Of a stretch of DNA of 64,000 nucleotides, positions 33,993-43,906 are shown piece by piece. Below the pieces are notes generated by a model. That model was not told the origin of the DNA. It saw nothing but the letters and a program-made list of their open reading frames with translations, and ran no database searches. The stretch is from Bacteroidota bacterium. Lineage in GTDB: Bacteria; Bacteroidota; Bacteroidia; Chitinophagales; Chitinophagaceae. The translations under genes and the position numbers were made by a program. Position 1 is the first letter of the stretch. Every line of letters begins with the position of its first letter. Location of the stretch: assembly GCA_018268055.1 (NCBI GenBank), contig JAFDXF010000004.1, forward strand, positions 30,595-94,594, in the 5' to 3' direction.

Positions 33993-35791
33993 TGACACCG
34001 GAAGAATTTAGAAATATTTCAAATTCCATTCCTACGCAGCCCGGCATTTATAAATATTTTGATGCCGATGAAAAAATTATATACATAGGCAAAGCCAAAA
34101 ACTTACGTAAACGTGTAAGTTCTTACTTCACAAAAACGCTTACCAGTTACAAAACCCACGAGTTAGTCAAAAGAATTATTCGTATTGAATTTACAATTGT
34201 GGATACGGAACAAGACGCTTTTTTATTAGAAAACACTTTAATTAAAGAGTTTCAACCTCGATACAACATCAATCTTAAAGATGATAAAAGCTACCCGTAC
34301 ATTGTTATAAAAAAAGAACCTTTTCCCAGAATTTTTCTTACCCGCCAAAAAATCAATGATGGATCTGAATATCTTGGGCCATATACTTCTTCAAGAAAAA
34401 TTCAGGAACTACTTGAACTGGCCAGGCAAACAATTCGTTTAAGAAATTGCACATTAAATCTCACTGAAAAAAACATAAGAAATGGGAAGTTTAAAGTTTG
34501 CTTAGAATATCACTTAGGTAATTGTAAAGGCCCATGCGAAGGCTATCAAACTGAAACAGAATATTTGGAAGAACTGAATCAGTTAAAAAATATATTAAAA
34601 GGGAATATGGCTCCGGTGATACGACATTTAAAAGAAGAAATGAAAGAGTATGCAACCGAGCTTGCTTTTGAAAAAGCTGAAATCATTAAAAAGAAAATTG
34701 AGTTCTTGGAAAATTATCAATCTCGATCCTTGGTTGTTAATGCCAAGACCGGAGACCTTGATGTGTTCAGTATTCTGAAAGATAAAAACATTGCTTATGT
34801 TAATTTTCTGATGGTGCGCAATGGAACCATTATACAAACACATACCAGTAAGGTAGAAACCAGTTTGGAAGAAACGCTTGAGGAAATATTAAGTTTTTCT
34901 ATTGCACGACTACGCAATACATTTAATAGCGATGCAAAAGAGTTCATCGTCCCTTTTGAAATTGACTTCCCCCAAAGCGATATTCTGATTAAAGTACCGA
35001 AAGCAGGCGATCGCAAAAAGCTTTTAGAATTATCTGAAAAAAATGTCCAATATTTTATTGATGAAATAAAAAATAAAGAACGACTTAAATTAAATATCAA
35101 GAGTGAATCAAATTTTGATTTGCTAAGACTAGTACAACAAAAACTTCAATTGCCGGCATTGCCGATACATATTGAATGTTTCGATAACTCTAATTTTCAA
35201 GGAAGTTACCCTGTATCTGCAATGGTAAGTTTTAAAAATGGCATACCCAGCAAAAAAGATTATCGCCACTTCAATGTGAAAACGATTGAAGGTATCAATG
35301 ATTTTGGCACGATGAAAGAAGCTGTGTTCAGACGCTATAAGCGCCTTAAAGAAGAAGAACAGTCATTTCCTCAATTGGTTATAATTGATGGCGGCAAAGG
35401 CCAGTTAAGCGCTGCTCAAGAAGCGATAAACGAATTGGGACTTCAGGGAAAAATGACATTAGTAGGTTTAGCAAAAAATATAGAAGAAATATTCTTCACA
35501 GGAGATACTGAGTCTTTGAAACTTCCACTCAATAGTCCTGAGTTAAAATTCATACGAAGTATCCGGGATGAAGTACATCGTTTTGGTATAACATTTCATC
35601 GCAAGAAAAGAAGTAAAGGGACTTTTAAAAATGAATTGGAAACAATCAATGGTATTGGCGAATCAACAGTAAATCTTCTTTTGAAAGAATTTAAATCAAT
35701 TAAAAAAGTTAAAGAAGCAAGTCAAGATGATTTGGAGAAAGTAGTTGGTAAATCAAAAGCGAAAATGATCATACATTATTTTGCTCAATAA
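33992..35791 (+). CDS. uvrC: Excinuclease ABC subunit C
   Basis: A 599-residue UvrC, the dual-incision nuclease of nucleotide excision repair. Domains in order: GIY-YIG nuclease at about 14-95 (P-G-I-Y-K-Y-F and I-I-Y-I-G-K-A-K-N-L-R-K-R-V); Cys-containing C-L-E-Y-H-L-G-N-C-K-G-P-C near 170; UVR helix pair near 210-245 (E-K-A-E-I-I-K-K-K-I-E-F-L); RNase-H-like 5' nuclease at about 385-500 (H-I-E-C-F-D-N-S-N-F-Q-G, V-I-I-D-G-G-K-G-Q-L); and C-terminal helix-hairpin-helix (I-N-G-I-G-E-S-T-V-N-L-L and V-V-G-K-S-K-A). Length is normal. Two terminator-like hairpins follow before the convergent gldN. Confidence 0.97.
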   Translation: MTPEEFRNISNSIPTQPGIYKYFDADEKIIYIGKAKNLRKRVSSYFTKTLTSYKTHELVKRIIRIEFTIVDTEQDAFLLENTLIKEFQPRYNINLKDDKSYPYIVIKKEPFPRIFLTRQKINDGSEYLGPYTSSRKIQELLELARQTIRLRNCTLNLTEKNIRNGKFKVCLEYHLGNCKGPCEGYQTETEYLEELNQLKNILKGNMAPVIRHLKEEMKEYATELAFEKAEIIKKKIEFLENYQSRSLVVNAKTGDLDVFSILKDKNIAYVNFLMVRNGTIIQTHTSKVETSLEETLEEILSFSIARLRNTFNSDAKEFIVPFEIDFPQSDILIKVPKAGDRKKLLELSEKNVQYFIDEIKNKERLKLNIKSESNFDLLRLVQQKLQLPALPIHIECFDNSNFQGSYPVSAMVSFKNGIPSKKDYRHFNVKTIEGINDFGTMKEAVFRRYKRLKEEEQSFPQLVIIDGGKGQLSAAQEAINELGLQGKMTLVGLAKNIEEIFFTGDTESLKLPLNSPELKFIRSIRDEVHRFGITFHRKKRSKGTFKNELETINGIGESTVNLLLKEFKSIKKVKEASQDDLEKVVGKSKAKMIIHYFAQ

Positions 35792-35808
35792 ATTTTTTAC
35801 AAAAAAAA

Positions 35809-35840
35809 TGGGGCCAGAATAGAAATTCAGCCCCGTTTTT
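35809..35840 (+). terminator. Intrinsic terminator of uvrC
   Basis: Stem GGGGC (35810-35814) with GCCCC (35830-35834) and a G-T extension, loop of about 15 bases, followed by GTTTTT. It sits 18 bases downstream of uvrC. Confidence 0.65.
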
Positions 35841-35953
35841 AAAATCCAATATCCTATGAAAAACCAATACAAAGATAATGTAAAAACTCTATCTTCCTAT
35901 AGTAGTTCTACGTTTTTGAAAACTTTTTTATTGTCAATATTTGTATTACAAGA

Positions 35954-35981
35954 AAACGCCCTGAAAAAAATCAGGGCGTTT
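35954..35981. terminator. Bidirectional terminator between uvrC and gldN
   Basis: Perfect 11-bp stem AAACGCCCTGA/TCAGGGCGTTT with an A6 loop. It lies 22 bases after the gldN stop (minus strand) and is symmetric enough to serve both strands. Confidence 0.8.
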
Positions 35982-36003
35982 AAATTTCAAATAAATAATA
36001 CTT

Positions 36004-37065
36004 TTAGTAAGACCACAAATCTTGTTCGTAGTTAAAGATTTTGTCTTTAATATTATCTCCTTCAAGTAATGCGAGAATTGGGTCTTTTATATACTGACGG
36101 ATGTTTTTGTTTTGAGGATTATCCAAAGTTGACTTTACAATATAACTGCTGAACATTCTGCTTTCAAAAAGTTCTTCCCAAGTCATTCTGCTCTGTCCCA
36201 TATTTTTTGGATTATACACTTCATATTTCGCCAACATGGGGCGCATATCCGGATAATATACCCAGAACATAGGAGCAGTACCTCTTTCTGTTTTCTTATC
36301 TAATCCGTAAATGATTTTTAAAGGTGCGATACCGATAATTCTGCAAAATAAACGGCTTGCTTCACGATCAAAAACCCAGTCTTCTTTAATTCTGAACTTA
36401 ACAATATCATCAGGGTTTAGTGTGTTACAGATTACAACATATTTATCAATCTTAGTAGGATCATTAAGATTATAAACAGCTTGCGTGTCGCATTGGTTTC
36501 CTCCCGACAATACACGTTCAAATCCTGCAGAATCCAAAGGCGTGGTGAATCGATCGTCGTCACCGTTAAACGCTAATGCCTTTCCTACTTTCAGAGAGTC
36601 TCTTACAGCTTTTACAAGCATTGTAATAAAACGCTGATCACCGTTATTGTCTTCTGCTTTGTAACGGAACACTTGATTTATTTTTTCTCTTGTATCTATT
36701 TCACGCCATACTCTTTCTTGGAATAAGGCATCGTCTGCACGGAGAAATTCATAATCTAATGGTTTTCTGTTCGTAATTGATTTTTCAAACGCACCATCCA
36801 TGCGAAGAGATCGTTTGATTGTGTCCCCAAATCCTCCAGATGTAGGTCCCATCTCAATTGGCACATTACCATAAGGATTATAACCGCTTGGTTGTGCTGC
36901 ATTATTGGTCACCTGTGTCTGTGTTGCATTGTTTCCAGCCGGTTGAGTAGGATTTGTATTTGTCTCAGTGGTTCTACTGTTTCTACCTCTACGCTGTGCT
37001 TCTGAAGGCAAAGCTGTAGCCGATAACAACAGTAACACAAAACCTAACTTAAAAATATTTTTCAT
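36004..37065 (-). CDS. gldN: Gliding motility / type IX secretion protein GldN
   Basis: A 353-residue GldN/PorN protein of the type IX secretion core: it forms the periplasmic ring with GldK. Signal peptide to about A-Q at 23-24, then a Thr/Asn/Gln-rich disordered stretch to about 68, then a folded domain with E-F-L-R-A-D-D-A-L-F-Q-E-R-V-W-R-E-I-D near 105-123, I-K-E-D-W-V-F-D near 227, and P-L-K-I-I-Y-G near 249. These match the GldN family. It is the last gene of the gldK-L-M-N run, 10 bases after gldM. It ends in a bidirectional terminator. Confidence 0.95.
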   Translation of the reverse strand: MKNIFKLGFVLLLLSATALPSEAQRRGRNSRTTETNTNPTQPAGNNATQTQVTNNAAQPSGYNPYGNVPIEMGPTSGGFGDTIKRSLRMDGAFEKSITNRKPLDYEFLRADDALFQERVWREIDTREKINQVFRYKAEDNNGDQRFITMLVKAVRDSLKVGKALAFNGDDDRFTTPLDSAGFERVLSGGNQCDTQAVYNLNDPTKIDKYVVICNTLNPDDIVKFRIKEDWVFDREASRLFCRIIGIAPLKIIYGLDKKTERGTAPMFWVYYPDMRPMLAKYEVYNPKNMGQSRMTWEELFESRMFSSYIVKSTLDNPQNKNIRQYIKDPILALLEGDNIKDKIFNYEQDLWSY

Positions 37066-37075
37066 TTTTCACGGT

Positions 37076-38599
37076 TTACTTTAGATTAAAAATCATCGGC
37101 GTCAATTTTCTTGATCTACCATCAGGGCCTGTAGCTCTAATATCTTCAATTGTAATAAACGAACCTGATCTGCATTTATTGATAATAGATCTTGCTTCGT
37201 TCCAAGTAGCGCCTGAGTTTATTTTTTCTTCAATATTTTCAAAACCTTCGCCATCACCTGTCATACGAAAACCGGTTACAGTAAATTGTGTTTCATAGAA
37301 GAAATTTTCTACAATTGCTCTTACACCTGCTTGGCTTTTAAATGCTGCAGCAGACATTTCTCCGCTTTTTACCTGACCTACATAAGGTGAAGGATCGGGA
37401 ATAGAGCGAACACGGAAAGGCATACTGGTTGTTTTTCCTTCGGCGGTTGTTACACTTATCATGCATTCATTTGTCTCACTGCTCACCTTAGCAAAATATT
37501 TTCCAGGGCCATTTGGCACCAGTTGAATGCCGCCTCCTGAACCTGAAACTTTTAAACTACCTACATCACCACTACCGGATACAGTAATAGGGTTATCAAC
37601 ACCAATGAATAATACATTCATTTTATCTAACTGTACAGCCGCATTTGATTGGCCAACAGTATATTCTACTTCATAGCTTTTGCTTTGTGGAGTTCCATCC
37701 TGATCGGTGAAGTTTACTACTACGTTTACTTTACCGCTTGATGTTACTTTGTTTTTCCAAACAGCCAAGCCTTTCTCATTTAAAGAAACGCCTGAACCAC
37801 CAATAGAAATACTTGGTTTTTTATCGCTGTTAAATGCTGCTAAGCCCGCTGTGATTTCCAACTCTTGGCCAGGCAATAATACTTTTGCATTTTGACCAAC
37901 GATGGGTTCAAACTGATTGAATCTGATAGCCACTTTGCCCACTTGCTCGTGGCAGTAATTCACTACTTTGTTTTCAGATGTTTTTACGTCATTCTGAAAC
38001 TTACTTAAAATCGTCAAAGCTGCAACAGTAGGTACCATGTGAAAATAAACTTCTTCCCATGATTTATTGGCACTTGTTTTTGTTTTAGGCTTGTCCAGAT
38101 TGATATGTAATAATTTTTCAATGTCAGCTTTAGAAGAATCACCTGCTACGCCTGCTACATTACTTTTAAATTTAGTAAGGGCGTCCAATAATTGCTTTCC
38201 TTTTCCTTCCTTAATCATTAAGCGTGTAGCAATATCCAGATTATCTTCTTTGAACTGCGGATCAGGATCGTTTGGATTGCCACCTGCAGCTTTGATGATG
38301 TCATTTTTTAGTCCGACAATCAAGTTGTTTACGTTAGCTGCTTCTTTTGTTACCTGCTCTGCTCTTGGATACCAAACTTCTGCTTTCGCTTTTGTTGTAG
38401 GATCCGTTCTTTTTTCATTTAATGATGCCATAATTTGATCGGTAGATGCGCTTACGGCTTCATTAGTCCTTACGAGGCTGTTATTTACGGTTTTAAAGGC
38501 ATTGAGGATTTCAGATGATACGTTGAGTGCCAACAGAGCTGTTAACACCAGGTACATAATATTGATCATCTTCTGCCTGGGCTCTTTTGGTAAAGACAT
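37076..38599 (-). CDS. gldM: Gliding motility / type IX secretion protein GldM
   Basis: A 507-residue GldM/PorM, the inner-membrane subunit that forms with GldL the proton-driven motor and reaches through the periplasm to the GldK/N ring. Seen: single N-terminal helix at about 11-29 (M-I-N-I-M-Y-L-V-L-T-A-L-L-A-L-N-V-S) as in GldM, coiled-coil helical domain D1 to about 210, then Ig-like domains (T-V-A-A-L-T-I-L-S near 195, L-P-G-Q-E-L-E-I-T-A-G near 242, G-D-V-G-S-L-K-V near 345), and a C-terminal domain with F-R-M-T-G-D-G-E-G near 443. Length is near that of known GldM proteins. Confidence 0.95.
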   Translation of the reverse strand: MSLPKEPRQKMINIMYLVLTALLALNVSSEILNAFKTVNNSLVRTNEAVSASTDQIMASLNEKRTDPTTKAKAEVWYPRAEQVTKEAANVNNLIVGLKNDIIKAAGGNPNDPDPQFKEDNLDIATRLMIKEGKGKQLLDALTKFKSNVAGVAGDSSKADIEKLLHINLDKPKTKTSANKSWEEVYFHMVPTVAALTILSKFQNDVKTSENKVVNYCHEQVGKVAIRFNQFEPIVGQNAKVLLPGQELEITAGLAAFNSDKKPSISIGGSGVSLNEKGLAVWKNKVTSSGKVNVVVNFTDQDGTPQSKSYEVEYTVGQSNAAVQLDKMNVLFIGVDNPITVSGSGDVGSLKVSGSGGGIQLVPNGPGKYFAKVSSETNECMISVTTAEGKTTSMPFRVRSIPDPSPYVGQVKSGEMSAAAFKSQAGVRAIVENFFYETQFTVTGFRMTGDGEGFENIEEKINSGATWNEARSIINKCRSGSFITIEDIRATGPDGRSRKLTPMIFNLK

Positions 38600-38647
38600 A
38601 ACTATTTATGCTTTTAATTTTTTATTAGATGATGACTGTTAGTTTTT

Positions 38648-38671
38648 AATAAGCGAAATTTTTCACTTATT
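38648..38671 (-). other. Hairpin in the gldL-gldM gap
   Basis: Arms 38648-38658 and 38661-38671 pair over 11 bases with one mismatch (AATAAG-x-GAAA). It lacks a following T run on the minus strand, so it is more likely an mRNA processing or stabilising stem than a terminator. Confidence 0.3.
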
Positions 38672-38674
38672 GTA

Positions 38675-39448
38675 TTAGTTGCGACCTTGCATTGCTGTAA
38701 GCATGTTTCCATAAATGCTGTTCAATTTAGTAAGGTTGGTAGCTAAGCTGCCAATTTGATCTTGAACTTTTTTTGCATTATCAGCACTTTGCAACATCTG
38801 CTGGCTTGTTTCACTCAGTTTACCATAGAATGAGCTCAATGCTTTAAGGTGATTATCGCTTTCTTTTAATTCCAGTTCATAAATAGTATTTAATGAAGCT
38901 AAATTCTTAGTAAGAACTTGAATTTGATCATGAAATACTTTAGCTCCTTCGGTAGCAGTATTAAATGCACCTACAGAACTGGCAGCATTTACATAAGCAT
39001 CTTTTACTTTATCAAGTGTGCCAGTTACTTCTTTTGTTTTTGAAGCGAAATCACTTGTCGCTTGAATAGTATCTCCAAGATTATTCATACCACTTACGGT
39101 AGTATTCAATTGTTTGAATCCGTCTCCCAAACGCTTCATTGTATCAGGAGTAATATCCGCATCAGCAAACATTTTATCCATTGCTACGAATCCTGCTTTT
39201 GTTTTACCACCAGAAATAGAAAATTGCTCTTCATCATGTGAGCCTTCTTTTATAGGAGGATAAACTGCATATAAGATACCATATAATGTGAAGATGATTG
39301 CCTCTGTAGTCAAACCGATCCAGAGCCATGTGTCTGCATCGGGTGCGTGTGTGATTTTTCTGAGTGCACCCCAGATTACTAATGCTGCACCGAATGATAC
39401 GCCTACGTCAACCCATTTACTTACTTTGGAAGGAATTGCTGCTGCCAT
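38675..39448 (-). CDS. gldL: Gliding motility / type IX secretion protein GldL
   Basis: A 257-residue GldL/PorL, inner-membrane motor subunit. Two membrane helices are seen near the N-terminus, about 13-27 (G-V-S-F-G-A-A-L-V-I-W-G-A) and 41-62 (W-L-W-I-G-L-T-T-E-A-I-I-F-T-L-Y-G-I-L-Y), the second with the acidic Glu thought to be involved in proton passage (here T-T-E-A). The remainder is cytosolic and helical/coiled coil (residues about 100-257). It lies between gldK and gldM, with terminator-like structures in both gaps. Length is typical. Confidence 0.95.
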   Translation of the reverse strand: MAAAIPSKVSKWVDVGVSFGAALVIWGALRKITHAPDADTWLWIGLTTEAIIFTLYGILYAVYPPIKEGSHDEEQFSISGGKTKAGFVAMDKMFADADITPDTMKRLGDGFKQLNTTVSGMNNLGDTIQATSDFASKTKEVTGTLDKVKDAYVNAASSVGAFNTATEGAKVFHDQIQVLTKNLASLNTIYELELKESDNHLKALSSFYGKLSETSQQMLQSADNAKKVQDQIGSLATNLTKLNSIYGNMLTAMQGRN

Positions 39449-39503
39449 AATTGGATTTTTTAGATTTGTTTTTAGGAATTAATAAATGATTAAATAAAAA
39501 GAG

Positions 39504-39537
39504 GAAAAAAAGAGGACAAATGTTTTATTGCCCTCTT
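39504..39537 (-). terminator. Terminator-like hairpin between gldK and gldL
   Basis: On the minus strand the stem AAGAGGGCAA/TTGTCCTCTT (one mismatch, eight-base loop) is followed directly by T7. It lies after the gldK stop and before the gldL start, so it could lower the transcription of gldLMN relative to gldK. Confidence 0.6.
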
Positions 39538-39554
39538 AATTATTTTAATAGAAA

Positions 39555-40874
39555 TTATTTTTTGCCTTTACCTTTTGACTGAGCTGCTGGTAAATCTATT
39601 ACACAACGGAAACCGATATAAGATTTTGCAGAATCTTGATATTCGTAAGTGCTCGTACCTGTTTGTAGATAATATCCTACATCTTTCCAGCTACCACCGC
39701 GTATTATTTTACGCTTCATCATTGGAGGATCGTCGTCTTTAGCATCGTAGCGCACATCAGGGTTCATATCATGTTGGAAGTTATTGCGACCTTCATAATA
39801 GATAGAGGATGTCCACTCAGCAACGTTTCCACTCATACAATAGAGTCCAAAATCGTTTGGCCAATATGAGTCGGCTCTTACAGTATAGAAACCGCCATCT
39901 TCAGGATAATTTCCGCGGCCGGGTTTAAAGTTTGCCATCAAGCATCCTTTTTTATTACGCAAGTAATAATTACCCCACGGGAACATTGATTGTGAACGAC
40001 CACCACGTGCTGCATATTCCCATTGTGCTTCTGTAGGCAGACGGAAGTCTGACTCTTGTGTTCTTTTTTTGTTTACGAGATATGAGTTCAGTAATAAAGT
40101 TCGCCAGTTACAAAAAGCTTCTGCTTGTTTCCAACTCACACCTACAACAGGATAGTTTCCGAATGCAGGGTGATTGAAATACCTTTTTGTCATTGGTTCG
40201 TTGTAAGAGTAAGCGTAATCTCTAATCCAGCAAAGCGTGTCAGGATATACTTGTACCGGATATTTTTTGATGAATTGAGATCTAGGCTTTCCTGCATTTT
40301 CTCTCTTAGCAGCGTCTTTTAAATCAAAACGCTCTACTCTGTAAACAATTTTGGCAGGATCTAATTCCATCTTTCCAAAAATTCTGTCTTCAGGTGATAA
40401 GGCCAATGAAGTTCCACCTAATTTTTCATTTACATCTTTAGATGCCCAAAACGTTTTCAGTTTTGTTCTGTCTATATATTCATTACCTGATTTATCGGTT
40501 TTAACCATTCCAAGTTCCTTACCTACTAGTGAGTCACGAACCCATGTTACAAACTGACGATATTCATTATTGGTAATTTCTGTAGCGTCCATCCAGAAGC
40601 CACTAATAGAAACTGCTCTGTTTCTTGCACTGAATGCAAAAGCAGGATCCTCATCACTAGGTCCCATGTGGAAAGTTCCTTGTGGGATATAAACCATTCC
40701 CGGAGGTTTGGGCAAGGTATATTTATTGGAGGGAGCAATTCCGTGCAATTGACCATCATTTGGTAATGCACTTCCTTTGCTGCTGTTTTTCTTTCCGCCA
40801 AGAATACCGCAACCCATAAGAGTCGACACTAAGGCGACTGACACAATGGTGTAGTTCAGGTTTTTCATATTCAT
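39555..40874 (-). CDS. gldK: Gliding motility / type IX secretion lipoprotein GldK
   Basis: A 439-residue lipoprotein of the formylglycine-generating-enzyme (FGE/sulfatase-modifying) fold, which forms the periplasmic ring of the T9SS with GldN. Signal: L-M-G-C with Cys22 from the ATG at 40874 (a second ATG at 40868 is equivalent). FGE-like motifs: P-P-G-M-V-Y-I-P-Q-G-T-F-H-M-G at about 57-71, M-D-A-T-E-I-T-N-N-E-Y near 95, V-G-V-S-W-K-Q-A-E-A-F-C-N-W near 255, R-L-P-T-E-A-Q-W-E-Y-A-A-R-G-G near 290, G-N-V-A-E-W near 355, R-G-G-S-W near 405. The frame is open to 40925, but a promoter lies between, so that start is excluded. Confidence 0.93.
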   Translation of the reverse strand: MNMKNLNYTIVSVALVSTLMGCGILGGKKNSSKGSALPNDGQLHGIAPSNKYTLPKPPGMVYIPQGTFHMGPSDEDPAFAFSARNRAVSISGFWMDATEITNNEYRQFVTWVRDSLVGKELGMVKTDKSGNEYIDRTKLKTFWASKDVNEKLGGTSLALSPEDRIFGKMELDPAKIVYRVERFDLKDAAKRENAGKPRSQFIKKYPVQVYPDTLCWIRDYAYSYNEPMTKRYFNHPAFGNYPVVGVSWKQAEAFCNWRTLLLNSYLVNKKRTQESDFRLPTEAQWEYAARGGRSQSMFPWGNYYLRNKKGCLMANFKPGRGNYPEDGGFYTVRADSYWPNDFGLYCMSGNVAEWTSSIYYEGRNNFQHDMNPDVRYDAKDDDPPMMKRKIIRGGSWKDVGYYLQTGTSTYEYQDSAKSYIGFRCVIDLPAAQSKGKGKK

Positions 40875-40893
40875 ACACTTAGAAGGTAATGAG

Positions 40894-40925
40894 CAAATAT
40901 AATATTTCAATTTATTTATAAACAA
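40894..40925 (-). promoter_or_regulatory. Probable sigma-ABfr-type promoter of the gldKLMN operon
   Basis: Minus strand: TTG at 40923-40925, 21-base spacer, then TATATTTG at 40894-40901, a full match to the Bacteroidota pattern TTG-N19-21-TAnnTTTG. Transcription should begin near 40887, about 14 bases before the ATG at 40874. Confidence 0.6.
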
Positions 40926-41028
40926 GGGTTTCTACTATTTTTTCAAAATTTCTTTACTCCATTACGGAGGTAAGATATCAAACGAATATAAATATGACTT
41001 TATTGTATAAATGACCAATTTATTAAAC

Positions 41029-43077
41029 TCATAAGTGCTTACTAATCAATGGGATAAAATCTTTTAGGGAAAATACCGGCCGCTGGCACGAATAATTACT
41101 ACATAAATAAATTGCAGTATTTTCTGTATTCTGTTTGTTTGATAGTAAGGGAAAATCAGATTTAGCAGTTTTGGAAGCCATTATTACCTTGTTCGGAATA
41201 TATATTTTCAATAGTTCATGTAAATAATCTTCTGATTTTGTACCAATTATAGCTATTTCATTAATTCCACTTACTAATCCCAATAAAAAACAAGTCCAGT
41301 TTCCGAAAGAGGTAGGATAACGAACTATAGTCATATCCATAACATTCAACATTTTATATCCTCTTTCTTTCCATGCTATTTTGTCTAATAAAATTCCTAA
41401 TTGATATAGATTCCATGCCATCACCGAATTTCCAGATGGAGTAGCGCCGTCATAAATTTCTTTTTTTCTTACTATAATATCTTGTTCATTATCGGGAGTA
41501 TAGTTAAAGAATATATTATCTGTTTCCGAAAAGTGTTGTAATACAAAAGATGTCAACTCCTCTGCCTTTAATAGCCAATCGGTATTGGCCGTTATTTCCT
41601 GCAATTGAATCAATGCTTGAATTAGAAAAGCATAATCATCTAAAAATGCAGAATATTTTGCTTTCCCCTCTTTCCATGTATGAAAGAAGCTATTATCACT
41701 ATTGGCAAACTTCGCCAATAAAAAATTCATGTTCTCTATCGCCATTGCTTTGTATTCTTTAATCCCCGAGCATGAATATGCTTTGCTCAAAGCAGTATTC
41801 ATTAAAGCATTCCAACCTAAAATTATTTTATCATCGATTCGTGGTCTTACTCTCTTTTCTCTTTCATAGAATAATCGCTTGCGGCACTGCATCAACTTTT
41901 CTTGTATTTCTGACACACTAATGTTTTTTTCATTGGCAAAATCTTCAATAGATTTTCTAATATGCAATATGTTTGTATGCTCCCAGTTTCCAGATTCTGT
42001 TATACCATAAAACTCAGAGAACAATTGTGCATCTTGCTTCAGTATATTTTGAACTTCCTTTGCATCCCACACGTAATATTTTCCTTCAACACCTTCGCTA
42101 TCGGCATCTAAAGCTGCATAAAATGCGCCATTAGCATCAGTCATCTCTCGTTTAATAAAACCAATCGTTTCTTCAATTACTTCGAGATATCGATTCTTCC
42201 TTGTAAGTTGATACGCTTCACAAATCACTGACAAAATCAATGCATTATCATAAAGCATTTTTTCAAAATGAGGTGCCAGCCATTCTGTGTCTGTTGCATA
42301 GCGAGCAAAGCCTCCACCCAATTGATCATAAATGCCTCCTTCAATCATTTTATCGATTGATAAAAGAGCTTGTGTGAGTGCTTCATCAATTTCATACTCA
42401 TAATAATAACGTAGCAAATACTGAATAGTAACGGTTTGCGGAAATTTTGGTGCTCTACCAAATCCTCCCCATTCTTTATCCGCCTGCTTCATAATGTTTT
42501 CGAAAATTACATGGCTGTTTTCCTCCTTTACTATTTGTGTTTCTTCATTAAATTTTGTGCCAAAAGTATTTGATTGATGTAAGTGTGATGTGAGATTTTC
42601 TGCCTGCTGTTCTATTTCATCTCTTCGCTCATGAAACGCTTTAGAAACATTCAATAACACTTCTTGCCAAGACAGCCTATTGTAAGCACGAGCTGGTGGA
42701 AAGTATGTTCCACCATAAAAAGGTTTCAAATCCGGTGTAAGAAATACATTCAGCGGCCAGCCACCACTTCCGGTCATGGCCTGCACAGCATCCATGTAAA
42801 TATTATCCAAGTCAGGCCTTTCTTCTCTATCAATCTTTATGTTGATAAAATGCTCATTCATAAGAGCAGCAGTTGCTTCATCTTCAAAACTCTCACGTTC
42901 CATAACATGACACCAATGACAAGCAGCATAACCAATGCTTATAAGAATGGGTTTATTTTCTATTTTAGCTCTGTCGAGTGCATCTTTACTCCAAGAATAC
43001 CAATCCACCGGATTGTGTGCGTGCTGCAATAAGTATGGGCTTGTCTCATTGATGAGCCTGTTGGTATGTTCTGCCAT
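41029..43077 (-). CDS. Thioredoxin-domain protein, SPATA20/YyaL (DUF255) family
   Basis: A 682-residue cytosolic protein. The N-terminal 160 residues are a thioredoxin-like domain with the family mark [12 protein letters not shown] at 49-60 (Cys53-x-x-Cys56) preceded by [27 protein letters not shown] near 95-109 is also typical. From about 190 on the protein is a six-hairpin (alpha/alpha) toroid-like domain with [13 protein letters not shown] and [11 protein letters not shown]. Family function is not firmly established; the redox domain plus an epimerase/glycosidase-like fold is suggested. It sits alone between gldK and the methyltransferase gene. Confidence 0.92.
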   Translation of the reverse strand: MAEHTNRLINETSPYLLQHAHNPVDWYSWSKDALDRAKIENKPILISIGYAACHWCHVMERESFEDEATAALMNEHFINIKIDREERPDLDNIYMDAVQAMTGSGGWPLNVFLTPDLKPFYGGTYFPPARAYNRLSWQEVLLNVSKAFHERRDEIEQQAENLTSHLHQSNTFGTKFNEETQIVKEENSHVIFENIMKQADKEWGGFGRAPKFPQTVTIQYLLRYYYEYEIDEALTQALLSIDKMIEGGIYDQLGGGFARYATDTEWLAPHFEKMLYDNALILSVICEAYQLTRKNRYLEVIEETIGFIKREMTDANGAFYAALDADSEGVEGKYYVWDAKEVQNILKQDAQLFSEFYGITESGNWEHTNILHIRKSIEDFANEKNISVSEIQEKLMQCRKRLFYEREKRVRPRIDDKIILGWNALMNTALSKAYSCSGIKEYKAMAIENMNFLLAKFANSDNSFFHTWKEGKAKYSAFLDDYAFLIQALIQLQEITANTDWLLKAEELTSFVLQHFSETDNIFFNYTPDNEQDIIVRKKEIYDGATPSGNSVMAWNLYQLGILLDKIAWKERGYKMLNVMDMTIVRYPTSFGNWTCFLLGLVSGINEIAIIGTKSEDYLHELLKIYIPNKVIMASKTAKSDFPLLSNKQNTENTAIYLCSNYSCQRPVFSLKDFIPLISKHL

Positions 43078-43109
43078 TGCCTAAAGGTACATCCAAAGTA
43101 CGAGCTATG

Positions 43110-43838
43110 CTATTCAACAACGAAAGCTGTTTGATAGAAATTGTTAACAGCTGCTATCGGCTTTAGTTTAATATAAAACGAATCGGTAAACTCTTTAAAC
43201 GCTTTAAACTCATGCATAGGAACATTGAATTCATCAAACATAATAATATCACCTTTTTTAAAAAAAGGATAGAGCTGCGATAATGTGAAAAGTGTAGCAG
43301 AGTAAAGGTCAGCATCCATGTGAATGATTCTGCGTTGATCAGAAAGTAGCAATGTTCTTTTTTCTTCTATAAAACTATTCAGTGTGTTCTGAAATAATCC
43401 TTTGATAAATTTCCCTCTTTTGTCTTCTATTTGTGGCACATCTGCTTTCATATCTCCTTTGGCATAAAAACCACCCCAGTTTTCTGGCAGGCCTTCGAAA
43501 GTATCGAACCCGAAATATGCAGAATCGTTATGTGCATTTTCTTTAAGCCACCATTGAAAAGATGCACCGTGGGCCACACCAAATTCAAGATAAGTGATTG
43601 GTTCATTACTTAAATTAAAATGGGTGACTAATGCAGTATAAAGCTTATATCGTTTTTGATAATCTCTTTTGATGGAGAAAAAGTCGTTTAATATCAAACC
43701 TTTTTTATTGGTATAAATCCAAACTATCAACTTGTTGAAATGATACAGAAAAATAAACAGGGTTGAAAATGGATAAACGATTAACGAAATGGGAAAAACA
43801 AACAAAACACCTTTGATAAATTTTACGATACGAAACAT
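43110..43838 (-). CDS. TylF/MycF-like O-methyltransferase, membrane-associated
   Basis: A 242-residue protein with a hydrophobic N-terminal segment (about 8-40, including F-V-F-P-I-S-L-I-V-Y-P-F) that can anchor it to the membrane. From about 55 it is a class I SAM-dependent methyltransferase: T-Y-L-E-F-G-V-A-H-G-A-S-F near 83-95 (motif I), G-F-D-T-F-E-G-L-P near 115, H-M-D-A-D-L-Y near 175 and D-I-I-M-F-D-E-F near 201, the set typical for the TylF/MycF (macrocin-O-methyltransferase) group. Methyl acceptor unknown, probably a sugar in an envelope polysaccharide. A terminator lies upstream, so it has its own start. Confidence 0.83.
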   Translation of the reverse strand: MFRIVKFIKGVLFVFPISLIVYPFSTLFIFLYHFNKLIVWIYTNKKGLILNDFFSIKRDYQKRYKLYTALVTHFNLSNEPITYLEFGVAHGASFQWWLKENAHNDSAYFGFDTFEGLPENWGGFYAKGDMKADVPQIEDKRGKFIKGLFQNTLNSFIEEKRTLLLSDQRRIIHMDADLYSATLFTLSQLYPFFKKGDIIMFDEFNVPMHEFKAFKEFTDSFYIKLKPIAAVNNFYQTAFVVE

Positions 43839-43850
43839 ATAAATAGTTTA

Positions 43851-43879
43851 TAAAAAAACCCCGCCATATAAGACAGGGT
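43851..43879 (-). terminator. Intrinsic terminator of hemD
   Basis: On the minus strand ACCCTGTC/GGCGGGGT pairs over eight positions (two G-T wobbles) with a six-base loop and is followed by T7. It lies 28 bases after the hemD stop and before the methyltransferase gene. Confidence 0.65.
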
Positions 43880-43906
43880 AAATGTATAGAATGATTTTTA
43901 ACGAGC

